Program-made: the position numbers and the translations under genes
In this document: positions 1-12,214 of the stretch, piece by piece
Position numbering within the stretch: the first letter of the stretch is position 1
How the letters are laid out: every line of letters starts with the position of its first letter
Assembly: GCA_035048495.1 (NCBI GenBank)
Contig: JASUTR010000187.1
Span: 62,001-126,000 of the forward strand
DNA length: 64,000 nt
Direction: 5' to 3'
DNA from: Euptelea pleiosperma
Taxonomy: Eukaryota; Streptophyta; Magnoliopsida; Ranunculales; Eupteleaceae
The notes under the pieces: model-generated
Told to the model about the DNA's origin: nothing
What the model saw: only the letters and a program-made list of their open reading frames with translations
Databases searched by the model: none

Positions 1-345
1 AGCCCATAATAGGCTCATATCTTCTAGACATAGCCTGTGGACTCTTTAAGCTTTGATAATGGGCTTTCATGATCCATGTGGGCCCACAAGTCTCGGAATC
101 ATCCAATCAGGGTTTCCTGCGACAGAAGAAGCGCGTAATGAGACTTTATCAGAACGGCTTAATATTTAGACTTCCGAAAATGTGTTTAATGCATGCAAAT
201 ATACCATTTCGTCCAGAAAAGTGTGTTCTACGCAACAGAAGAGACTCTTACGTAGAAAAGTAGGTAAATAGAGTATTTTACGTAGGAGAATGCAATAACG
301 CTAAAAGGATAATTGCTTAAAATAAGCACTTTTGAGCGAATATCA
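1..345 (-). mobile_element. LTR outer end of an Athila-like retrotransposon, cut by the window edge
   Basis: Read on the minus strand, this begins with TGATATTCGCTC at 345 and follows the first ~345 bases of the LTRs starting at 17595, 26113, 36153, 45708 and 62663. The rest lies before base 1. It is a relative rather than an identical copy, for example around 75-110. The base after the terminus begins AGCAC, so a 5-bp target duplication of that sequence would be expected at the unseen end. Whether this is a complete element or a solo LTR cannot be told. Confidence 0.9.
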
Positions 346-2095
346 AGCACCCAACAAGAGTAGGCGCTGCAAGCTATATCGCGTAAGGCGCTCACTTTGT
401 CACCTGCGCGCTTCGGCCTGACAGAACGGAATGGAACGGGACGGTATGGAATTAGAACGGGGGAGTCGGCGCGGTTCGTTACCAGCAGTCTCAGTTTTCT
501 AGTTGAGATCCTCCCGCTTCTAGCTGATCACCCCCTTGTCTGTATAGATTGACAACCTATACAGGCCAGGAAGCCCCAAGATTATGGGAGCCTTACCGGC
601 GGCCGGCGGGTAGGCGGATACGAGTGACCATAAGACTTTAGGTGCAACCGAGCACTCAAGTCGGTGACTTAAACTGGCCCTAGGTCGGGGGGTGTCGTCG
701 CACTAGAATCGTCAGTACAGATTCGCAACCCCATCGGTCAATATGCGTTCAACCCCCAAAAGCACTCCTATGATCACAAGGCAGGAGAGAGGCCTATCAA
801 TAAAATGGGAAATCCTACTATCTATAGTAAGGCCAATAAATCCAATCCTTGTCTCTAGTGCTCCCTGCATCCAAAAAAGCCTGGCCCACCTGTCAAATCC
901 ACCTATGCCGGCAGGGAATTGCTCTACTATTATCGGTGCTTACTCCGGTCACCTTCAGGGGAAGGGCTGTTCGAGACAGCCTATTAGAGTAGATTATTGC
1001 ATGACGATTCCTTGGGGGTGGGCGGAAGGCAAACGGAAGGCGACCAGAAAAAAATGCCTTCTCGGGTGCATTTTTCAGCACCTCCAGGGGAATAAACCTG
1101 TTGATGCATTCTAGTTCAATCTCCTATAAAGGTCTTCCTCTCCTAAAGCACCTCCTTAGTCGACTTATAATCTACCCTAGATTTAGAATTTCGTTCCGTC
1201 AGGTCTCCGGTCGGAGATAGGATAGCCTGCCAACTATTCAATAGGTTTCATTCCTTCCTCGACAGTTGACTCATCTTTAGGCACCCCAGATGGGACCCCC
1301 TAGCTTACGCCTCCCCCTATTGTCCCTCTGTAGGCTTGGGGAGCAATTCCATTCAAGGCTTAAGCTCGATGAAATAAGTAAAAAAGCATCCGCATCCTTG
1401 TTCCACACCGGGCACAAATGGTCGGCCCGACCACTCCTTTGGATTGAAATCGCCAGTAGCTGGTTTCCCATGTCAAAACCAGGAATGTCTTTGCTCTCTA
1501 GTTTCCTTGGGTTGTCCAGATTGATCCTGTCCCCGCTTTGATCGTTGACCACCAATACCGAGCTATCTCCTTCTTGCCATCAGCTCTCTTCCAGAGTGTT
1601 TGAAAGTTCCCGCTCCCTTGCTCATGCCCATTTTGGCCCACCTAGCCTGGTTGTTCGATAGGGCTGCTCGACGCCTGCGTCTCTTATCTCAGTAAGCTTT
1701 CCTTCTTGCCCGATAAATACCCTGCTCTTGCAGTTCATGCACTCAACTCCTACTTGCCTTCAGTGCAGGACGGAGAGAGAAATCCCCTTGCTGTACTAGA
1801 TCGGTGGTTCACTAACTATATCATAGTTGAGGTTCTTGTTCTGCTAGCGAGTTTCATGTCGATTTGCCGGGAACAAGAACATCTTATACGTGAATCTTCT
1901 TTCTCAATAGGAAGCGGCCGGCACTTTTTCTTTAACAGGAAGTGTTGAACCGGGCAAAAACAACAGGAACCCACGCCTAGAGAAATAGCGGATAGTTTTT
2001 ACTCCCGTAAAATGCCGTCCGCCTTTTGGCTAAAGAATCTATCATTGAATTCACCAGCTCCGGCTGAATGAAGGGGGAGGAGTAGTCCTCAAGAA
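346..2095. other. Mitochondrial-like DNA island 1 (putative NUMT)
   Basis: The base composition changes sharply at the LTR edge from AT-rich to roughly balanced GC, and the texture is that of plant mitochondrial spacers: few homopolymers, mixed-codon open stretches on both strands, GC-rich words such as GCCGGCGGCCGGCGGG near 595-612. Short open frames (743-1114 +, 1290-1541 +, 1277-1555 -, 1706-1948 +) overlap each other on opposite strands and resemble no protein I recognise, so I do not call them genes. The right edge near 2095 is approximate. The organelle origin is inferred from composition only. Confidence 0.45.
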
Positions 2096-4969
2096 TGATT
2101 AGAACTTTTTGGATTGTTCTATGAATTTGTTGCTATGTGACAAGGATAGTCAGTCTATTCTTTAAAAATGTTTTTAATTGAACATGTGTCCACCATTGTT
2201 AGACATGCTTTAGCATGCCTTTTTTCTAGCGATTGAGCTGGGATGCACCTGTGAGATTGTGCTTGCAATGAAGATTGTCACCTAATTCAATATGTTGAAA
2301 GTTAGCATACTTCAGCATGCATATTAGCGCAAAATATTGATATATGCTTTCTTTTGTTTCCATGCAGTCAGTGGACCCAGATGGTAGCGGTGAGTATAAA
2401 AAATGGTGCTAGCTTACGCCATACTCTTCTTTTTGGGGGTGTTTGGTATGGCAGCCATGATTAAAATGCAAGGTTTCTTGAATTTTCAAGGTAAACGACA
2501 TTCTTTACACTTCGATGTTGAAAATTTGGTCAGGTGCAAGTGGGGGGTAATATAGTTTTTTCCTATCTCCATGTATCTGATTTGTTTGGAACCTGCAGCC
2601 TCACCTTTTGATCCACCTTAAGAAAATAGATGCCAATATATTTTACATGTGCTGATTTTGGTCTCAAAGTTTTAAACAAAATCATATTCAACTTGAATGT
2701 ACCCCTCACCAGCTTATTGGTGTTCCAGTCTTTGTTGACAATAAACTTTCCCATTACTAACTCTTCATTATGCCAAATTACTAACATTTTGTATGGAGAA
2801 TGGTTAAGTGTACAGTTATTTCTAACTATCTGAACGTGCCTGATGAATATTGTGATATTATGAACTTGAACATTATCAGTTTAATAACTTGTTATTTCTG
2901 TACATACTATTGCATTTGTATTTTTTCTTGCAATGGGTATAGTCACACAATGACTAATCTGTGTTTGTAACCTTTATTCCTCTCTACTTAAAAGGAGCTA
3001 AACCTTTTGTCCGAGATATCTAGTTAAGATGTTAGAGCTCCAATCCTTTCAGTGTAATGCATGATGTTCTAATGGCATGTCCGTTATAGATTTTCTGTTT
3101 CCGCTTTGATATCTTAACATGAGATGTCAACCACTTTTCACAAATGTAACAATTTTAGATAGCAAAACTAATGATGATGGAAAAACACAACTTGATTTAT
3201 AACTCGCTCCTTCATATTGCCATCAATTGGAATGCTTGAAGATGAAGCTTACTCTGATGATAAATACTATTTTGTTATGATAATTGATCATCACTATGAA
3301 TGCATTTTATGTAGGTTCTGCTGCACATCTGAATACCTTAACCCCATCATTGTTACCATTGCAGCTCCAGTCCTCCGTGACACTTATATGCCCAGCTGGA
3401 CACACCCCTAAGGTATTAATTATCATCCTTTCGCTTCCTCCCAGCTCAGAAAATAGTAGAACCTGACCTCAAATCACTGTTTTGTCGAAGTTCTAATTAG
3501 ATATAAATAGATTAATTGTGGTGCTTGTGTTCGAGGAGGAATTGGAAATGTGCATTGAAGAAATTTGAACTTTTACTAAAGAATTTTGTTGTTCATTGAC
3601 AATAATTTTGGTTTGTTTATTTTACTTCCGTGCATAATTTAGTACATTTGTCAACTTTCCAAGTCATAATTTTATCTTGTCGATCCTAGTTGATCTTGTA
3701 TCAAGGCTTCTCCAGTATTCACCATATTTGAGTTGAACTACTGTAAGAAATTTCAGTTCCCTTTCCAAGTAAAATTCATTTTTGCTTAATTTTTCAATCT
3801 GAGTAATATATGGAAGTCTGTCACACGCTTGCCGTTGAAGGCCTGTGCACGCCTCTTTTTCTTGAGGACCGGTTACTGTTTGTAGAGGGTTGTGTAGGAC
3901 CATAGGAATTTGAAAGAAGTTGATGCTACAAGGAAGAATGGTGAATTATTTATCAAATGGTGAATACTAATGTTGGTTTTATGACATTTTGAATATTTTT
4001 TTAACTAAAGCTATTCTTAGCTGCCACTTACCATTTATTATGGATGCTAGTGGCTTAGTTGCTTTAGCTACTAAGGAGTGAAAGATTATTTGTTATTTGT
4101 ACTTCTGCAATAGTTGGAGTGTAGGTCCTACGTGTTTATGAATTTGTAATTTTTCCATGTTTAGAGTTAATTATATGCCTGTTGCCTATTGTAGACAGAT
4201 AGCTAGGGACGCATGGTAGCCATGCACCAGCATGCAAATGAGTTGGCATGAGGTGTAAATCAAGTGTATTACATTTGCTCAAAACCCAGCCAAGCATCGA
4301 AGCCATTTGACTATGCTTAGGGAAGAGATTATAGAATAAAATAAACACAAATTTGTTATTGCTGGAGCATCTCATTCTCCAGCAACATTATCTTCTTATC
4401 CAGCTGTATATTAAACCCCAAACGATCCTAGTTAAATAGCCATTGAACCTGCACAAAAAGAAAAAAATGATGAGACATTTAGAGCTTGGGAATAGGAAAG
4501 ACAACACATAGTGCCTTGAGCCAAACCCATTGCTACAGTTTTGGAGGGTGAGAGGGAGTTGTAGAGGAGTGGGAGCTCTGCTCCATTTTCCTTCAATTTG
4601 AACAGGTAGATGACTATACCCTCTGGTTAGACTTTAGCCATGAAAATCTGAAATTTCCTTTTCCTATATTCTGTTCAGACCTATGTTGAATGTTTTGCTT
4701 ATATTTCCTTCAATAGAGCTGAATAAACTTGAATTAAAGTAGACTTGATAAGCTTTCACATGAATCTAGTTTCACCCATTTTGGATCAAATTTGATATGT
4801 TTAATTTATGATAAACCGGACCCTTTCTGTACAGCCTATGTTTTAAAATATTTTCTTCCATAAAAAGTGTGTTTTTTGTGACATTTTTACATGAGAAAAT
4901 CAATGCGTGATGCCCATTTAATTTAAATGAAAATGAAATGATTTAAAGGGGTTTTCATTAGAGGAAGTT
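2096..4969. other. AT-rich non-coding stretch with tiny exon-like pieces
   Basis: No credible gene. Two short pieces have the look of captured exons: 2370-2391, preceded by CCATGCAG and followed by GTGAGT, and 3364-3411, preceded by ATTGCAG and followed by GTATTAAT. Neither can be assigned. A one-sided GGGGGTGTTTGG word at 2436 resembles the end of the small inverted-repeat elements common in plants, but I found no partner end. The rest is decayed intergenic DNA. Confidence 0.5.
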
Positions 4970-5220
4970 GTGGCAGTTTTTATGGCCATGTGAATGACTG
5001 AAATGGAGTCCAATTCAGGCCATTTCTGCTAAAACAGATCAGGGCATAACGCCCATACAGATTGATTAACGAACCAGGTGCGATTATAGATTGTTGGGCG
5101 AAGTTGTATGGGCCCCACATGGCTGGAAGTAGGCCATCCATGACCGTGAAGAAGTCTGAAATGGTTCTGGTTCAGAAGATTGAACCAGAACATCCAGATG
5201 AACAGATGAAGTTAAAAAAA
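4970..5220. repeat. Dispersed repeat, copy A
   Basis: This shares an ordered set of words with 33395-33640: GGAGTCCA, AGGGCATAACGCCCAT, CCCCACATG, and TGGTTCAGAAG followed by TTGAACCAGAACA. AGGGCATAACGCCCAT contains an inverted repeat (GGGC ... GCCC), and the other words lie in the same order at similar spacing. The copies have diverged a good deal. The family is not recognised. A short purine-rich reading frame at 5062-5373 runs through it and is not believed to be a gene. Confidence 0.55.
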
Positions 5221-8200
5221 AAACAGAGAAACAAAAAGAAAATCATGGACCTTAAAGAGAGGCCAACGCTTGTTCATGGGAAGCCCATAGGGCTGGCCTG
5301 TTTTGGAAACCAAGAAAAAAGTAAAGGTGAAAGCTTCACCTATAGTGGTTTTTTCTTTATAGAGGTCCAGTAAATGCTTCCAAGTTTTCCCAATTGACCC
5401 AATTGATAAAAATGTCTCAAACATTTTTGGACAAAAAATGCCTTAAACATTGGGAAATGTCATAGACCCAAATGTCATAGACTCTCAAGGAGTAAAGTAA
5501 AACTTTTGTCTCAATGTTGTGACAGAATCATATGTTACAACGCACAAAATGAGCCACATGGCACACTCTTGTGGAGGATAAGCTTTTGGGTTAGAACACT
5601 TCAAGCCTAACTAATGGAGCATTAGCAGGTGTGAAATAGATTATTCTATGCTCTAAGACATGCAGTATGCACTTCACAATTACTGATGGAAAGTTATGAA
5701 AAGCCTCTTAGAAGCCACCTAAATGTTTAGAATAGAAACATAAAATTCAATTTTTATTAAAAGAGGGCCACTTATGCTGTACTCGATGTCAACTCTCAAA
5801 CACTAGACCTAAGATTCAGCCATTAACGGCTGGGATGGGTGCTACAACGATGCCCTGTTCTAGGCGTCTTTTCTTTGTGAAAAAACATGGAGTTTTGGGA
5901 CCATTTTCAGCAAAGCAAACAATCCATTCTTGGAAGTTTTTCTGCTATGAAAAATCTCATGTTTTAGAACCATTTTTCTTCTATAAAAATAGACCATTTT
6001 AGAGGCGTTTTTGTGCAGAAAAACAACACAGTTGTGGTCATTTGTGTGCTGTAAATGCAGCAAAAAAAAGGGAAGAATGGGGGAGAAGTTGGTGGTTTCT
6101 TAGTGGGCCCAACATGTCTGGACATAGGCCAATCATAGCCATGTTTGGTGGTGGGGAACGGCTCCCCTGTTTTGTTGCTGAACTGAAATGGAGACCCAAG
6201 AGAGTAACCATTTGCTGAACTGAAATGTGCTTCTGATCTTGTTCCCTCAAATTATGTTCTATCCATTTCTACCAACTATGGTCTCTCAACCTAAACCAAT
6301 TGTAGAACTTTCAACCTTGTTCATTCATATAGTAGTGCTGCTTGGACAGAAGACCTTGACATTTATGGTAAACAAATGACTTATCTGGATGATTGTCTGC
6401 GAACACAATTTGATGATATTGTTTCCAAACAGGTGGTCCCATCTCCAACTTTTTTTTGGATACTTAAATTGAATGGATAATGATCACCAATCAGGCTGAT
6501 TGTTGGTGTATGGGTCCATTAAGGGAGGCATACTGACAGCATGGTTGCTGCCCTTCTTTGGCATGATCTCACCAAAAACCATGAGTCTAAATTTAGTCAA
6601 CTTGATATGAAACTATCTGTTCCGCCCTGCATATTTTTTAAATTTATCCATCTTGGCTAGAAACAATGTGGCAAAATGCTAGAAATTTCATAAACAGGAG
6701 AATTTTTTGTTGAGGAAAAACAAAACATAAAGGAGACAGAATTGATAACATTGAAGATCAATTACAATTGGTTTATTTTCTCCTGGATTTAAGCTATGAC
6801 TTTGGTGCTTGCAAGTCCATTGTGACTCGGTTGGATCCTAGAATATTTTGTGTTGGGAAATACAACTTGCTAGCATTTCTTTACTTTCTTAAACTAGTCA
6901 TATTTTAGTCATTCAAATACTAAAGCTGATTTGGGGTTTGAAGTTCTAAAAATTGTATATTTCATTTATTTTACATTTTTATGGTATCTACTTTTTGATT
7001 ATTGTTTATATAATTTGAGAGGATGGTATTCTCTTTTCCTACTTCGAGGAGTTTAGCTTCCTTAGTAGCTGGAATGCTCTACCAAGGGAAAAGCATTAGT
7101 AGTAGGAATGCCTGGCCCTACTCAAGTGCAAGCCTTAGTACCTATTCTCTTTTCGTTTTTTTAGCCAAAGTTTTAGTTTTGGAATGCTTTTTGCTGGTTA
7201 GAAGTATGCATTGGAAGGATTATTATTGGGTAAAGTTATGTATGTTTTCCCATGATAAATTTTGCATTACAAACAAGAAACATGCCATTGAAGTGTAAAT
7301 ACTGATGTTTGTGCTATTCATCATGCCATGGACAAATGGCTTCATCTTGTGACTTCTAACATGGACCATATGATGTTTACACATTACATTGTGATGGATT
7401 ATTAGGATAAATTTATGATTTGGTTGAAGCCCAAAACCATTGACAACAACCCAAACAGAAACACACAAGCTACAACAACCCAGGCCAACCTAAGTCAAGA
7501 ACTAGTAAAATCTTAACCAAGATTTTGTGCTCATTTAGGAGTATAGAAGGAATTCCACCGAATGAGTGCAATAAATTGGATGGTTTTGATCATCCATTCA
7601 GGTCAACTTTTGGTGCGACTTGTAAATGCTTACTCGTTGCGTGTGTTCATTTGCACTTCTATGTTGTTGGTAGGTGAACCTTGGATCTTTTTTGTGTCTT
7701 TTAATGGTTGTACATCACGTGAAACATTGCACAAGATCAATGCTCTTTCTATTATTGTTTGTGCCTGATTCTTATTTGCTTCTACACTGCTACTATAATG
7801 ATTATGCAGGTAACCAAAGTGAAAACAAAAATTCAGGAAATTTCAAACCAGTACCCTCAACAATTTGTCTTGGAATCACATCATCATATTAGTTATTTGA
7901 GTGCCAAAAAGTACACAACCATCGAACTGTATACTTGTCATTATCGTACTTATATGTTATGGTTGTTGAGCACTTTGGCTCAACAGTTACCCTTAGATGT
8001 TTTGACCTCTATTGGCACATTCGTTGGGCCCATTGACAGCATTGGGATACTCAGATCCAATGGTTAGAGATCACTAATCAGTCTGAATATTTGTATGTAG
8101 GTCCACCTAGGAATGAGCCAAGCACTAGTTGTTGGATTGGTTACTTTTGATGGGTTTATTTGTAACTATGTGATTCAAGCATTATTTGGGATATCAAATC

Positions 8201-8385
8201 CAAAGGTTAGAATTAACTAATTAGTCTGAATTTTTGTATGTAGGGACACCTAGGAATGAGCTTTTGGACTCTAAAGGTCAAGCAACTCTATATGGCTTTA
8301 GGTAGGCACAAGGGAATTACTGTGGATTGGATGTGATTTTTATTTTTTCAATATGCTATGAATGTTGCTTTCACAACAAGAATGG
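5221..8385. other. AT-rich non-coding stretch
   Basis: No gene is supported. It holds imperfect short repeats (AACCATTTT / GGACCATTTT words around 5880-6010) that could be decayed subterminal repeats of the transposon ending at 8500. A 265-base open stretch at about 7803-8067 follows an ATGCAG acceptor-like site; its translation resembles nothing I know. Confidence 0.5.
8051..8262. repeat. Pair of ~68-bp direct repeats
   Basis: 8051-8118 and 8193-8261 match closely in order: a TCCAA.GGTTAGA core, then TAGTCTGAAT or CAGTCTGAAT, then TTTGTATGTAGG and CACCTAGGAATGAGC. They are about 140 bases apart on the same strand with several substitutions. A weaker relative lies near 17040-17095. This is probably an old local duplication inside a transposon-derived sequence. 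Confidence 0.6.
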
Positions 8386-8500
8386 TGATAAACCATTCCA
8401 AAAGCTTGGGAACGCCATTTTTTGGCACAGTTGTACCATTCCCAATTAGCGGCTTAGGAACGGTTTTGGGTTGTTCTAAAATGTCTTTTTTCTTGTAGTG
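8386..8500. mobile_element. Right terminus of a CACTA (En/Spm) transposon
   Basis: The stretch ends at 8500 with TTTTTTCTTGTAGTG, whose reverse complement starts CACTACAAGAAAAAA, the standard CACTA terminus of plants. The preceding ~110 bases hold short degenerate words (CCATTCC, GGGAACG, GGAACGG) like subterminal protein-binding repeats. The 3-bp target duplication would be ACG. I could not find the matching left end between 2096 and 8385, so the element may be truncated or its left end decayed. No transposase is visible. Confidence 0.65.
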
Positions 8501-9518
8501 ACGTTGGTACTCTTTCTGAAATTTTTACTAGTTTTTATATTTTATTATTAAATCTGATGTACTATATACTTTTAAACAATAAATTTATAATAGAATAGTG
8601 TTAAAATATCATAAAGGTCCTGAAATAACAGGATAATGGTTGTTATAATGGGGATGACAGTTACTAATTAATGCCCATTATATTATGGATATTATATATA
8701 TATATATGACATAATCAGGTATGATAGAGGACCATTGCAAAGAGAGGGTCCTCTTAGGGTTTCGGTCCAAAATCTCTCTTAGAGCTGGACGTCCAGCTAC
8801 TTATCTTAGGTGGACCCCAACCACCTTCTTCTCTCTTCAATCCATCAAGAGTTTCTGGAATGATAGCAACCGTTGGATGCTCCCGTGTGGTTCAACGTGT
8901 TTTAGTAGAAACCCAACTTCAATCACCATCTTTTGATCTCCACCTTTCGATCTTGATCCCATGATATCGACTACCGTGTGTCGCGATGGTTCAAAGGTAT
9001 GGGTTCATTTATTACATCAGCAACTTGTAACCTCATTAATTTGGATGCTTCGCCATTTTAGCAATAATCCATCTTTGTTCACCACACAATTCCTTACATG
9101 AAAGTCGGACCATTCCTTTTGGTCCATCCCATGTTTATCCAATGGCTCGCCTTCTTGAAGAGAATAAACAATTAAACAGGGTTAGGGCCATGGGTTTTGT
9201 ACTTTTATGTGTGAGGAGAAAGAACAAAATGGATATATATTTTTAATGGAGCTTGATATTATACAATTAGCCTTATACATAGGCTAAATTATCTTACTTT
9301 CATTTACTCATTTTTTGTCCCTTAATGAAGATAGCAAGTTTTCTAATTGGGAAGGTAGTATAAGGTAAAAGCTTGACTGAAATAAAGCTTGGAATTTTAT
9401 GATTTTAAGGCACTATATTTCTCTTTTTCATTATATTTTAGCAATTTGTAAGAACTTGAGGTGCAAAATTTGTTCACATTCTTACATATATATGCCCCAC
9501 AATTGTGTTATGTATGAT
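8501..9518. other. AT-rich intergenic DNA, nothing recognised
   Basis: There is a short TA run near 8690-8710 and a more GC-balanced patch at 8711-8990, with small unconvincing open frames. I see no gene, RNA or transposon terminus here. Confidence 0.5.
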
Positions 9519-9521
9519 ATG

Positions 9522-9720
9522 ACTACAACAAATTATAGCTACCATGGCATTAATTTCATTGCGTTTAATAATGAACGCCATAAATTACTAATATTCGACA
9601 GCGTTTTTAACTAAAACATCATTAATATCTTATTTTCACGTTTCTTGCACAGTGTTTAGTTGGAAATAATAGCGTCCTATCGCTGAACGCCGTTAAAGTT
9701 TTATTAAAATATCTCGACAC
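9522..9720. repeat. Left subterminal repeats of element X
   Basis: ATGGCATT, GCGTTTAATAATGAACGCC, CAGCGTTTTT, GCGTCC and GAACGCCGTT occur within 170 bases. The same order appears at the left of element Y (30150-30310), including TTTCATTGC(A/G)TTTAATA(A/G)TGAACGCCAT. In En/Spm such repeats bind the element's own DNA-binding protein; that role here is by analogy. Confidence 0.65.
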
Positions 9721-9854
9721 CTCTCTCACCACTCCACCCTTTTCTATTTGACTTCGTAGCCCTCGCCACCAAATCCCTATTCGCTCCATTATTCTCCTCC
9801 ACTCTTCTTCCCACAGTCGCCGCCATCAGACGATGCTGTTCGCCATCGACATCG

Positions 9855-9857
<3 letters not shown>

Positions 9858-9892
<35 letters not shown>

Positions 9893-10165
9893 TGTTCTTC
9901 TCTCTATTCTTCTCTCTATCTCTCTTTCTTTGTTTTCCATTTGGGTGAAAATTCTGCCATTTGCAAGACCCCTCTCCCTTCTCTCTATGTTCCTCTCTCT
10001 CCATCTGTCCGTCTCTCTGCTCCTCTATCTGTTTTCCATTTGGGTGAACGGTCCACCGTTCGCAAGACCCCTCTTGTCCCTCCATCTTCTCTCTCCTTGA
10101 GTGAGAGGTTCGCCATTCGCAAGCATCATTGTCTCTCCGCCAAAAGCTGCCGTGCGCCACCACTA
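9858..10165 (+). repeat. (CT)n microsatellite and pyrimidine tract, leader-like
   Basis: About 15 CT repeats from 9858 are followed by a pyrimidine-rich stretch with three copies of a TTCGCCAT / GTTCGCAAGAC-type segment (9952, 10033, 10108). An ATG at 9834 is followed by GGTAAGCT, a good splice donor. The shape is that of a plant 5' leader with first intron, possibly captured from a gene. Frames through it on either strand are low-complexity artefacts. Confidence 0.5.
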
Positions 10166-10234
10166 ACGCTGTAGGTAAATAGTTTTCATTTTGTCATTTT
10201 TTTTATGTTTTAAGGTAGGGTTAAAGTTTTATTT

Positions 10235-10325
10235 CTGTTTTAGCTTAGGGTTAGGGTTTTATTCACGTTTTATGTTAGGGTTAGGGTGATTTGGTTCTAT
10301 TTTAGATTAGGGTTAGGGTTTATTT
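10235..10325 (+). repeat. Cluster of telo-box-like GGGTTAGGGT repeats
   Basis: TTAGGGTTAGGG occurs three times (near 10253, 10276 and 10307), each followed by a T-rich segment, giving a ~27-base periodicity. The reverse strand reads AACCCTAACCC, similar to the telo-box (AAACCCTA) found in plant promoters and first introns. This is not a telomere: the plant repeat is TTTAGGG in long uninterrupted runs. Confidence 0.6.
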
Positions 10326-11680
10326 CTGTTACTATGCGATTTCTGTTGTTATTTGGTTATGGTTGTGATCTAATATCTTGACTTTGATAGGATCTAATGA
10401 TCGATTGCTTATTGTTAGGGTTTGGGTTTGGGTTTGATGGATGTAATGCTTGTATATAACAATAAATAAAGTTTATCTTCATCTCCCTTGGGGCAATATT
10501 AGACCAAGACATCATGGCATAAAAGTTTTCATAAGAAAAATATGCATCCATAAGAAAAGAATGTTTTTGTAGTTGGGACAAGGCTTGGATGATGATAGTG
10601 AAGGTTAGGTGGTACTTTTATTGGTATATTCCCTTTGGATGGATGTCCTAATTGATGCCTATGCGTGCCACATGTGCCCCATGGCACAGAATAGGATGCC
10701 TCCACATCTTTGAATAGTTTGCCTCCACATCTTTGAAATGGAGTAAATTCATTGAGATTTCTGATCTGAAATGCAGTTTTAATGGGACCATTTTAAGCAT
10801 TTTAACAGTTTTTGTTCCCATTAAGTTCATTTAGTTATAACAGCACAAATGGACAGCATAGGTACTTTTCAATACAACTTGCGATCCACTTTTCTCAAGT
10901 CTAAAAATGACGGAATGGCTTGGTGCAAACTATGAGCTTCTTGTTCATCTTTGATTACCACATTCAAAAGAAGTATGTTTAATAATAGATGGTCATTTCA
11001 GTGCAATTTGAGACCTGCATCTGACTTCATGAAATACCCTCAATTGATCTTAGGAACATGTGCAAATTGTAGAACTAAAATTGGTACTTTTGGTTGGTTT
11101 GTAAAACTTGGACTACAAGATAGCTTTATATGTAGAAAAGCACCATGTCACAATTACTTCTAAAAATAGGTGAATGGAGCATCTGTCCATATGGGCATTA
11201 AGGTTACAATTAGACTCCAAGCACCTTGACTTCTGAAAAAAAAAAACCGCACCTGCAACTTTATAGTTCATGCTCTTATTTTTATGATAAAAAGTACTTT
11301 TACATAATCTTTAGGGGGTGTTTGGATTGCCATTTTTAGGCTGAAAAATATATTTTTTTTAGGGAAAAAGTCTTTTTGTTGCAAATTGGTTTGTTTGGTT
11401 GCTCATTTTAAGGCTTTGTTTCTCTTCCCATAGGTTACTTAACCTATGTGATCCAATGTGGATGCATGATTGGTTAGGATGATGACATGTGTCTGTTAGG
11501 TTTGCTTGATGAAAGAAACCAAGAGTATTGTTTGAATGTGTGATACATTGTGATTCTAAAACTAGAAAGACATTCAATTCAATGGCCCCTCTCGATGAGT
11601 GGGACCAATGCCTGATGTCATTTCTATAGGATGAAGCTTGATGTTATAACCCAAATTTGTTGGGATAAGGCACAATGGTT

Positions 11681-11972
11681 AAGGGGGCGTTTGGGAACGA
11701 GAAGTAAAAGCACTTCTACTTGTAGAAGAAGTTACTAGTTGATTTTTTACCTCCAAAAAAGTCAGAGAAATTAAAAGCGTTAAGAGGCCTTCTAATTTTT
11801 GAGAAGTAATTCTCTTAGAAGTTAAAAGCTAAAAAAATTTTAGCTTCAGTTTTAAGTTAGATTTTAACTTTTCAAAAGTTAAAACACAAAACACATCCAA
11901 ACTAACTTTTCTTACTTTTTGACTTATAAAAGTCAATAAGTTACTTATTTTTGTGTTGCCAAAAGCCCCCTA
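11681..11972. mobile_element. MITE with GGGGGC-type inverted ends
   Basis: The left end AGGGGGCGTTTGGGAAC at 11682 and the right end GTTGCCAAAAGCCCCCTA are inverted repeats (reverse of the right: TAGGGGGCTTTTGGCAAC). The ~290-bp body is AT-rich and folds on itself through AAAGTTAAAA, ACTTTT and AAAAGTCA words. It encodes nothing. The ends resemble hAT-type MITEs, but the target duplication is unclear. Confidence 0.7.
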
Positions 11973-12050
11973 AGTCCATATGGTATAACCTGATAGCATG
12001 CACCCACTAATTAAGTTTACAACCCCGTTGCCTTTTTGATTTGGTAGAGT

Positions 12051-12214
12051 GATAGATTGCACAAGGTCCTTAACTTTGAAAGCACCATGCACGATCTCTG
12101 TGCTATCTTGGGGATGGATTTCTTTAGTACCATTAATGAAGTTCACCCGAGCTTCAATGAGTCAATTGGTGTGCAATCCAAGAGCATAGGCTAAAAGAAG
12201 CATAAGCTGCAAAA
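12051..12214 (+). pseudogene. Fragment of a MAP65 microtubule-associated protein gene
   Basis: The open frame from 12051 reads DRLHKVLNFESTMHDLCAIL and continues GMDFFSTINEVHPSFNE, then GVQSKSI, up to a stop at 12192. This is the conserved central region of plant 65-kDa microtubule-associated proteins (MAP65/PRC1/Ase1 family), which cross-link antiparallel microtubules in the phragmoplast and cortical arrays. Shortly after the stop, KKHKLQK in a shifted frame matches the next conserved stretch, implying a small deletion. Only about 50 of the family's nearly 600 residues are present, with no start. It sits inside CACTA-like element X and is best read as a captured, decaying exon. Confidence 0.82.

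Noticed and set aside
743..1555. Open frames in the mitochondrial-like island as organelle genes
   Set aside because: Overlapping frames on both strands and no resemblance to known mitochondrial proteins.
10235..10325. Interstitial telomere
   Set aside because: Only three short interrupted repeats, not a long TTTAGGG run.
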